From Gammaproteobacteria bacterium (GTDB lineage Bacteria; Pseudomonadota; Gammaproteobacteria; Pseudomonadales; Azotimanducaceae): a stretch of 43,309 nt of DNA. The notes beneath the pieces were generated by a model. The model was given only the letters and a program-made list of their open reading frames with translations. It was not told where the DNA came from and made no database searches. Both the position numbers and the translations under genes were made by a program. Location: assembly GCA_002726655.1 (NCBI GenBank), contig PBRP01000136.1:1-43309 (forward strand), given 5' to 3'. Shown in pieces: positions 8,365 to 15,186 of this stretch; the stretch's first letter is position 1, and each line of letters starts with the position of its first letter.

Positions 8365-9423
8365 CTAGAGTCTCGCAAATATTTCTGACCAGTCTTCCAG
8401 TGCATCTTCGACACCTGAAACTACCTGAACGGCAAATTGCGTGTATCCAGCTTCTCCTAGTTCACCAAGGCGGTCTAGCAGTTCATCCCGTGTACCACTC
8501 ATGGTAGTGGCCTTGACCATCTCCGGTGTTAACAGCGCCTTTTCTTCCTCCTTCAAAAACATCAGGTGCCCTCGGTGATTGTCAAGGTAACGAGCATCTG
8601 CGGGGGAGTATTCAGCATGAATAGCACGATACGCTTCCAGGACATCAGCCATACCCTGGGGCAAAGCTAAGGGCATGGGCTGGATCGAATCCAGCATGTT
8701 GTGAAAAATAACAGCGGTAGACGGGGCTGCCTGGACCATGAGTTTACTCGCGTCAGCTTCAGCATCACCAGACAGGACTGCACCCAGAAAGAAGAGCGTG
8801 CTCTTGAGATCATCAGGATTATGTGCGGCACCAGCCCAGGTACTCTGCATGTGATCGAGATCCCGCAAAGCAGCCTCATTGTCCCCGCTGAAATTCAGCC
8901 AGCCAGCCTCAAGTTCAGCGGTAAGCTCACGGGCCCTTGGTCCCATGGCAGATACATGGAGGGGTACTGGGTCCTCTATATTGATCAGGCCAAAATCAGG
9001 ATTCAGGAAGCGAATTTTCCTCTCCTTATCTTCGAAATCCCAGCTTATGGTTTCACCTAACAGCAGCCCCTGAACTCGCTGAATATAGGTCTTCATTTCT
9101 TCAAGATGTATTGCGGATAGACCCATGGTCCTGCGACCGGTAAATCCGGTTCCGACACCAAAGTCGATTCGGCCCGGCGCAATCTTGTTGAGTGTCGCGA
9201 AGGCGTTTGCCGTCACAGGCTCAATTCTATTTGACGGGATAAGCACACCAGTCCCCAATCTTATGGTATTGGTGTTTGCAGCAGCCAATGCCATACAGAT
9301 AAAGACATCCGGGTTGAGAAGCTGGGTATCGTAGAACCAGCTACTGGTGAACCCCAATTCTTCGGCACGTTTAACGACTTTCCAGGAATCAATTTGCGAT
9401 GCAACTGCGACGCTGAACTCCAT
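8365..9423 (-). CDS. LLM-class flavin-dependent oxidoreductase
   Basis: 352 residues of the bacterial luciferase-like TIM-barrel family, using FMN or F420. Diagnostic stretches are AEELGFTSSWFYDTQ near the N-terminus, IRLGTGVLIPSNRIEPVTA, and GRIDFGVGTGFTGRRTMGL, followed by MKTYIQRVQGLLLGE. The C-terminal part has the usual GTRDELLDRLGELGEAGYT. The start ATG is supported by AAGGAG 6 bases upstream. The substrate is unknown; related proteins act on sulfonates, alkanes or as methylenetetrahydromethanopterin reductases. It is divergent from the small + strand gene to its right. Confidence 0.85.
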   Translation of the reverse strand: MEFSVAVASQIDSWKVVKRAEELGFTSSWFYDTQLLNPDVFICMALAAANTNTIRLGTGVLIPSNRIEPVTANAFATLNKIAPGRIDFGVGTGFTGRRTMGLSAIHLEEMKTYIQRVQGLLLGETISWDFEDKERKIRFLNPDFGLINIEDPVPLHVSAMGPRARELTAELEAGWLNFSGDNEAALRDLDHMQSTWAGAAHNPDDLKSTLFFLGAVLSGDAEADASKLMVQAAPSTAVIFHNMLDSIQPMPLALPQGMADVLEAYRAIHAEYSPADARYLDNHRGHLMFLKEEEKALLTPEMVKATTMSGTRDELLDRLGELGEAGYTQFAVQVVSGVEDALEDWSEIFARL

Positions 9424-9525
9424 GGGTGCTCCTTTTCAATTTGACGGAGTAGCTCTTTACTCTGAGGGCAATAATTATTTACCCTGACACACTACTCTGA
9501 TCACTAGAAATGTGACAACAAAATT

Positions 9526-10011
9526 ATGTCAGCAATAAATGAACTAAGGGAAATTGTGCAGGAAGAAAATAGCGCGGTCGGCGTTACAAATCTAAACCAT
9601 TGGGTTTTGCGAAAAGTAGAAACCGAGGGCTACGAAAGCCTTGGCATGGAAGAGAAGGTAATTATTCATGTCAATGCTCTCGACTGGGAGATCGCAAATC
9701 ACGGCGTAAACAGACTGATATTTGGCTCTGATATCCGTTTTGCAGAAGAAATGACTGAATGTCTCCGTCGGATTGGCGCACAAAATACTGCAACACGCTT
9801 TAATGAACTTGTCTCCATGATTCCCCACTGGCCGTTACCAGAAGATAAGGATGAGAGAGAAGTCTACTTCAAGAGCTTAAGCGACGAAGAAATCCAGAAG
9901 CTGGATAGGGGCATTCGCAATTTGTCAGCTACAAAGGAAGACTTGTTCACCGGGCTATGCAATTATTTTGACAGTATCAGGGAACGCCTGGCATATATGA
10001 CATCGCAGTGA
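9526..10011 (+). CDS. DUF4375/DMP19-like protein
   Basis: 161 residues. The core VIIHVNALDWEIANHGVNR followed by ECLRRIGAQNTATRFNEL matches the layout of the DUF4375 (DMP19-like) fold: a helix with a conserved E-x-x-N-x-G element, an L-x-x-I-G-A helix, then a spacer and a closing aromatic helix (LFTGLCNYFDSIRERLAY). The family has a few DNA-mimic members; no function can be assigned here. The ATG at 9526 has no strong ribosome-binding site. It is convergent with the SDR gene on its right. Confidence 0.55.
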   Translation: MSAINELREIVQEENSAVGVTNLNHWVLRKVETEGYESLGMEEKVIIHVNALDWEIANHGVNRLIFGSDIRFAEEMTECLRRIGAQNTATRFNELVSMIPHWPLPEDKDEREVYFKSLSDEEIQKLDRGIRNLSATKEDLFTGLCNYFDSIRERLAYMTSQ

Positions 10012-10017
10012 CCTAAG

Positions 10018-10971
10018 TCAGATTTCAAACTTTTCACCGACCAGTACTTCTGAGACCTCCCACAATCTTGCGGCGGCCTTCATGTCATAGGCATAGGCAT
10101 TATAACCGGCAGCTGCATCCTCTGACTCCGCCAGGGGCGCTATTTGACAATCCTCGAGATAAAGCCCGCCCTGCCCCTCAAGCTCTGGAGCGGTTGCCGC
10201 ATAAAGTGTGGTTGCAGCACCTGCTTCCGGCGACTTCATGGTTAGTGCTCGACCCGTCGTCAGCTGCTGTATGTCTTCCTCAGTCATATGGCGACCAAGT
10301 TTGGTCATGATGACACCGGGATGTACGGCAAAGGATCGGACCCCTTTCCCCTGGAGGCGCCGGTCCAACTCTCGAGTAAACAGGATGTTCGAGGTCTTTG
10401 ATTGACCATAGGCCTCGAACTTGTTGTATTCCCGATTCTCGAAGTGGATGTCATCGAAATCAATATTACCCAGTCGATGTGCACCGGAGCTCAAATTGAC
10501 TACTCGACCCGGTCCACCGGCAATCAATGCAGGGTGGAGGTGGCTCGTCAAAACAAAGTGGCCGAGGTGATTGGCAGCAAATTGCATTTCCCAGCCTTCG
10601 CTGGTCCGGGTAAGCGGACAGGCCATCACCCCGGCATTGTTTATAAGGAGATGAAGTTGCTCATGATCCTCAAGCCACTTGTCCGCACACTGACGAACGG
10701 ATTCCGGGATCGAGAGATCCAGTTCTGCCACATCAAGCTGGGCACCCGGAACCGTCGCACGAATCATGTCTGCTACCTCCTGGCCCTGTTCCATCTTTCG
10801 CACCCCAAGTGTGACTGATGCACCATGAGCTGCCAGTGCTCGTGCGGTTTCGCCACCTAGTCCCCCGGCAGTACCTGTGACAAAGGCCGTCTTGCCCGTG
10901 AGGTCAATACCGGCAAGTACCTCCTCTCCGGTAGTCTGTTCACCAAATGAATTGCGATCGGATGTGGACAT
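10018..10971 (-). CDS. SDR family oxidoreductase, retinol-dehydrogenase-like
   Basis: 317 residues. Rossmann motif TGTAGGLG (about residues 33-40), then LGVRKMEQGQEV, DLSIPESVRQ, NNAGVMACP, the catalytic NLSSGAH Ser, YGQSK (Tyr and Lys of the active site) and VHPGVIMTKL. The Arg/Lys after the first strand suggests NADP(H). The pattern of WEMQFAANHLGHF is typical of the retinol dehydrogenase/protochlorophyllide-reductase-like SDR group. An N-terminal extension of about 25 polar residues precedes the fold. A clean ribosome-binding site (AAGGAG) lies before the ATG. Its role is unknown. Confidence 0.86.
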   Translation of the reverse strand: MSTSDRNSFGEQTTGEEVLAGIDLTGKTAFVTGTAGGLGGETARALAAHGASVTLGVRKMEQGQEVADMIRATVPGAQLDVAELDLSIPESVRQCADKWLEDHEQLHLLINNAGVMACPLTRTSEGWEMQFAANHLGHFVLTSHLHPALIAGGPGRVVNLSSGAHRLGNIDFDDIHFENREYNKFEAYGQSKTSNILFTRELDRRLQGKGVRSFAVHPGVIMTKLGRHMTEEDIQQLTTGRALTMKSPEAGAATTLYAATAPELEGQGGLYLEDCQIAPLAESEDAAAGYNAYAYDMKAAARLWEVSEVLVGEKFEI

Positions 10972-11245
10972 CTTTTATCTCCTTTACTTTGACTCAGGGA
11001 ATCGGCGCTGTCAGGGAAGGGTGAACAAACTACCTTTTCTAAAGACTAGCAACCGATAAATAATATTTTGGGTCAGAACCTAGCCACGATACTTTTTCGT
11101 TAGGCATAGAATCACAATTCCAAAGGTCCATAATTGCGTCGTCTAACGAACAGTTTTCGTGATTTTACTCCGGCCCCTGCTACCAATAGTTCGACCATAC
11201 AAATACCTGTAGAATCATGGTTTACTTTCACCAGGAGTGAACAAG

Positions 11246-11871
11246 ATGGGCACTACCGACTTTTCACAATTTCTGGCAGCGGCGGTACGATTGTGGAAGC
11301 TGCCTTTGCGGTTGCCGATATACCGGTTGAGATCATAGATGTCGATTGGGATGATCTGGGTTGGAACAGCACAAAATTGATTCAATACAACCCCCTTGGT
11401 CAGGTTCCAACATTGATCCTGCCGGATGACCGGGTGATGACGGAGTCTGCTGCTATCATATTGCACCTTGCGGATATCAGGCCGCAGAGCGGTCTTGCAC
11501 CAGACTTGGATCATGCTGATCGACCAGATTTCCTGCGATGGCTCATATTCCTGGCCTCTGCAATCTATCCTACTTTCACCTACGGCGATGTTCCTAATAG
11601 GTGGGTATCGGGCGATGAAACTGCAGGGAAAAAACTGTTAGACGGTACGGATGCTCATCGTAAAACCCTTTATCGGTACATGGAGAAGCATGCCGGAACC
11701 CCCTGGTTTCTGGGTGAATTGTTCTCCTGCATTGATCTCTATTTTCTGGTGATGCGAGACTGGCGACCGGGGATAGAATGGTTTGAACAAGAGTGTCCCC
11801 GGCTGAATGCCATTGGCCTGCGGTCAGCCGCAGTTAGCGAAGTCAAAGAAATAGCAAAGAAACTCTGCTAG
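11246..11871 (+). CDS. Glutathione S-transferase family protein, start frameshifted
   Basis: The thioredoxin-like N-terminal domain begins HYRLFTISGSGG, followed by IDVDWDDLGWNS, YNPLGQVPTLIL and the ESAAIILHLAD glutathione-binding turn, and then an all-helical C-terminal domain; total about 210 residues, normal for GSTs. The natural start appears to be ATG at 11246, preceded by AGGAG, but it is one base out of frame: one extra G in the GGG run at 11248-11250 would give MGHYRLF directly. As given, the open frame can only start at a TTG (11134) with a 40-residue non-homologous leader. A sequencing error in the G-run is the simplest explanation. Confidence 0.8.
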
Positions 11872-11962
11872 CTGGCCATAGGCTGGCTAGAGACTTGCCC
11901 GGTTGACTATGGCTGGTATCATGCCCCTACATATCTAAGTCAACTTATGAGGTAATCGAATC

Positions 11963-12379
11963 GTGACAAACGTTCTGGTAGTAGAAAGCATTAAAGCTGA
12001 TGCACAATCAGTGTGGGATATTCTGGGAGACTTCGCTGGCGTCGAAGTAGGTGGACCCATTACGGCTGTTGAAGTAACGGGTGAAGGCGTCGGAGCAGTT
12101 CGGTCCCTCACCATGGGTGGCGCACTAATTGTGGAGCGCTTGGAGGCTTATGACCCTGACAACCTAAGCTTTACATACGCCATCATTAATGATGACTGCC
12201 CGCTGCCCCTGTCTAACTACAGTGCAACCGTTAAAATCACAGCCGACGGTGATGGCTGCACCGTCAATTGGGAGGGTAGCTTTGAACCCAAAGGACAGCC
12301 AGAAGAAGACGTAAAAGAACTGGTAAATGGTATCTACACCGGCGCTATCGCAGGCGCCAGGAAAGCAACGGAAGGTTAG
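11963..12379 (+). CDS. SRPBCC family protein (polyketide-cyclase/MxaD-like)
   Basis: 138 residues forming one START/Bet v1-like hydrophobic-ligand domain: the helix after strand 1 (KADAQSVWDILGDF), GVGAVRSLTMGG, IVERLEAYDPDNLSFTYAI, NYSATVKI and a long C-terminal helix (EEDVKELVNGIYTGAIAGA). It starts at GTG 11963 with GAGGT upstream; no upstream ATG fits. The ligand is unknown. It is convergent with the minus-strand gene whose stop is only 29 bases away. Confidence 0.82.
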   Translation: MTNVLVVESIKADAQSVWDILGDFAGVEVGGPITAVEVTGEGVGAVRSLTMGGALIVERLEAYDPDNLSFTYAIINDDCPLPLSNYSATVKITADGDGCTVNWEGSFEPKGQPEEDVKELVNGIYTGAIAGARKATEG

Positions 12380-12390
12380 CAAATGGGCTA

Positions 12391-12436
12391 GTGCCCGGCT
12401 ATTGTCGCTAATGTTCACCCAGTCGATGCCGGGCAC
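12391..12436. terminator. Possible shared hairpin between convergent genes
   Basis: GTGCCCGGC (12391-12399) pairs with GCCGGGCAC (12428-12436), a 9-bp GC-rich stem with a 28-base loop lying between the SRPBCC gene and the 3' end of the minus-strand gene, overlapping the latter's last codons. It is followed by AAAATT on the + strand. The loop is long, so the terminator reading is tentative. Confidence 0.35.
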
Positions 12437-13664
12437 AAAATTCCTTCGCAGCCAGTCGAGTTTGTTCCTGCCGCACCGGTAGGAGGCTGGTCAATTCGGA
12501 TTCGACTTCCTTAACGAGGCTGCTACCCCAATCCCGAATAACATGGGCAAGCAGTGCACGTATCCACGGGCCATGGCCACTCTTCAGGGTGGATCTGACC
12601 TGAGGGAGTATCTGCCCACCGAGAGAGCCGAGATAAGGCCCAAGTACATCAACTACAGCTTGATCCGCATCACGGATATGTTCCATTAGATTCTTCAACT
12701 GCGGCGCTACCTCTTCAGAGCTCATCTGAACAACTTTTTTCGCCGTCTCAACATCAGGCACAACGATGGGTACAAATCGTTCTTTAATATAGTCACCCAG
12801 CAAGATATCGACATTGGGAAAATTGCCAATTAGCACCATGGAACTGAGTTGCTTGTCCGGGTCAATCAACCCTTCACAGCGCTGCATGTCTATTGAATCG
12901 GTAAAATCCCCCTCGGTTCTATAGAACCACTCGAACAGCTCACCTGGCTCCACAAACTCCGGCTCCTGGCCATGCATAATATCCCACTGGTACTTAAACT
13001 CGACCCGGGCGTTCTCACGCTGGCAATAGAACCTGTGGTAGAAGTCCCCCGTAGCATGATAGGCGCCGTCATGCACATGCACGGTTGGAAAATAGAGCTT
13101 CTCGGTTACCCGGGTGGGAAACTCGAATGCCATGGGGTGGATCGTGTTTTCCACCAGTTGGTCATCCGTCAGGGTCAGCTTTAGCTGGAAAACAGCAAAG
13201 CCAAAGTCAGAATAGTCTGGTAGCTGCCGCCAGATGTCATCCGGCAGGCGAAAACAGGGATCTATACGGCTGAAATCAGCCATCGTTGGCACGTAACTGG
13301 CCTCATAGTCGCCAACCTCGTGTACTGTTAAGACTGACGGTGCCGCATCCTCCAGCGCGGGTGCCCCCAATTCATCGAGGCCTTCCATAGAATCCAATGT
13401 AAACTCAGGTAGGCAGACGGCACTCATATCATCAAACAGGTTTGGGTAACCACTGAGATCGACAAATTGCAGCGCATCTTCACCAGTTACCGGTAGTACC
13501 GGCAGAGGCAAAATCATGGCTGCACGCGACTTGGAGGCAATCGACATACTGTAAATAATGAGCTGGTGGCCTGACCGCGTATGGCGGGCGAAGATGTTCG
13601 TCTTGCTGATGTTCAGCCAGTACATCTCACTGGCTTCGATTTCTTCTGCAGTAACAATGCACAT
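12408..13664 (-). CDS. Protein of unknown function (419 aa)
   Basis: I do not recognise a named family. The N-terminal half begins MCIVTAEEIEASEMYW and continues with SKTNIFARHT, GHQLIIYSM and AMILPLPV, a pattern reminiscent of a class of bacterial proteins predicted to be beta-rich. The middle part is acidic and aromatic-rich with HVHDGAYHATGDFYHRFYC, a cluster of His residues. The C-terminal 130 residues look helical (LMEHIRDADQAVVDVLG). ATG 13664 is chosen over the longer GTG start at 13697 because GCGGAG sits 6 bases before it. It lies downstream of the molybdoenzyme run on the same strand, separated by 117 bases from the next gene. Confidence 0.7.
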   Translation of the reverse strand: MCIVTAEEIEASEMYWLNISKTNIFARHTRSGHQLIIYSMSIASKSRAAMILPLPVLPVTGEDALQFVDLSGYPNLFDDMSAVCLPEFTLDSMEGLDELGAPALEDAAPSVLTVHEVGDYEASYVPTMADFSRIDPCFRLPDDIWRQLPDYSDFGFAVFQLKLTLTDDQLVENTIHPMAFEFPTRVTEKLYFPTVHVHDGAYHATGDFYHRFYCQRENARVEFKYQWDIMHGQEPEFVEPGELFEWFYRTEGDFTDSIDMQRCEGLIDPDKQLSSMVLIGNFPNVDILLGDYIKERFVPIVVPDVETAKKVVQMSSEEVAPQLKNLMEHIRDADQAVVDVLGPYLGSLGGQILPQVRSTLKSGHGPWIRALLAHVIRDWGSSLVKEVESELTSLLPVRQEQTRLAAKEFCARHRLGEH

Positions 13665-13781
13665 GACAGTCTCCGCAACTGGCCACCTGTGATGCACTAT
13701 GACGCAGTTCCCATGAACTCACAACCAGGCACAAATCACCGCAGAAAATTTTCTCAATGGTATAAAGTCAAACTGTGGCAG

Positions 13782-14300
13782 CTACATTTTTGCTTCTACG
13801 TAATAGAGGATGTGATGCTCTGGATGAATAATTGCCAGATAAACTGCATCGGGATATCCGCTCTGCAAGACAATGCGAAATTGGGAAACGTAATAGGCAT
13901 CCGTTAGGACTTCCGCTTCTGCCGGAAACCAGTCCAGATCTCGGGTGAAAAACATGGCGAACGAAATAGCCTGCTGCAGATCTTCAGATAGTTGATCACC
14001 ACGGGTTACGCTGGTTCGACCAACGACCTCTTGAGTAATCTCCTGGTCAAGCTGCAACGCAAACATCTTCTCAAAATCACCTGCCCAGTTGGCCGGGGGA
14101 TGATGACTGTGCAACAACTGGCTAGGATTACCTGGCTGTTGCAGCCAGGTAAGGACCTGTTGCACATCATTGTCATCAAAATCGACTATCGGTTCCCGTG
14201 TGAACTGATAAGTCATGGTCAAAAAGAGCACGAGGTAAAACAGGAGAATAAGGATACCAATGGCAAGAAAGAGACGGCCGATGAAGCGCAGGATTCCCAT
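13782..14300 (-). CDS. Membrane-anchored protein of unknown function
   Basis: 172 residues with one N-terminal transmembrane helix (about residues 8-30, FIGRLFLAIGILILLFYLVL) and a soluble remainder. The soluble part contains a Trp-Leu-Gln-Gln rich segment, HSHHPPANW, and an alternating strand region near the end (YYVSQFRIVLQSGYPDAVYL, then a His-rich tail). I recognise no family. The gene lies 65 bases downstream of the QueG-like gene on the same strand, so it could be the end of the long operon. Confidence 0.65.
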   Translation of the reverse strand: MGILRFIGRLFLAIGILILLFYLVLFLTMTYQFTREPIVDFDDNDVQQVLTWLQQPGNPSQLLHSHHPPANWAGDFEKMFALQLDQEITQEVVGRTSVTRGDQLSEDLQQAISFAMFFTRDLDWFPAEAEVLTDAYYVSQFRIVLQSGYPDAVYLAIIHPEHHILYYVEAKM

Positions 14301-14365
14301 GGTCCACCATTGTGGGTGTTTTACTGAGACAGATCTTACTTCAATGTTTTCGCTATTTCCTATAT

Positions 14366-15145
14366 TTACTCGCGCAACGCTTCGAGTGAGTGGCGATAAT
14401 GGTATTTAATCTGCTCTGGGGTGTATTGATAGTCCGTGCCAACTGGACATGCGAGTCGCGCAGCGCAGGTTTCAGTGCAGGGAGAGTCAACCTCAAGGCG
14501 ACTTTCTGAACAGGCGTTTACATCAAACCCCTGCAGCCTTACCGCACCGGCGGGGCATACTGATAAACAGGATTGAGACGCACAGGCGGAACATGAATGA
14601 GACCCGACCTGCTTCGCCAGCAGGCCTATTCCATTGGCAAGGAAAACAGCCCGGTAGGCATACCAGGGGCCATAGTCAGGATGAATGCCAATGCCTAGAG
14701 GTGACGTATGATGCCACCCCGCAAGTCGGCCCAGACCTACCAGCGGTAACAACTGGTCGCCCGGATAGATAATCTGAAATTGAAACCGCGAAAAGATGTT
14801 CTGAACCTGGCTGACGACATAATTATCCACTGGATGGATGTCCCGCTCATTATTCTGATCAAGGCAGCGCCAATATCGGCTGCCATAACCGCCAAGAAGG
14901 ACTAGGGATTCAAACTCGTGCGCACCAGGGAAGGAGGCCTGGATGGATTCATAAATTTCGGCAGGCAAAGCAGACAGATCGAACACAGCCCTCAGGTTGA
15001 GTCCTGCTTCCTCAGCTTGCTGCCAGTGCTTCTCCAAACTAAAACGGAGTCATCGCAAAATCACGAAACTTGTTCGTTATAGGAAATGGTCATTTTCACC
15101 GCGATCCCACAGTTTGACCTGGCCGTATTTGCGCCCTGTGCGCAT
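14366..15145 (-). CDS. QueG-like 4Fe-4S protein, two compensating indels in its 5' end
   Basis: The main open stretch (from TTG 15037) carries RLAGWHHTSPLGIGIHPDYG and WYAYRAVFLANGIGL, resembling the pocket region of epoxyqueuosine-reductase (QueG)-type proteins, then a CSACASQSCLSVCPAG cluster and a second Cys group with CTETC and CPVG. TTG 15037 has no ribosome-binding site. Upstream, an ATG at 15145 with GGGGAGG 8 bases before it encodes MRTGRKYGQVKLWDRGENDH. Adding one T to TTT near 15083 and removing one from TTTT near 15046 gives ITNKFRDFAMTPFSLEKHW and joins it to the main part, about 258 residues. The corrected gene starts 41 bases after alpha subunit 1. Its role, perhaps electron transfer, is inferred from context. 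Confidence 0.65.
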
Positions 15146-15186
15146 ATGGACAACCTCCCCCGATTTAGTGAAATGGGATCGGCCAC

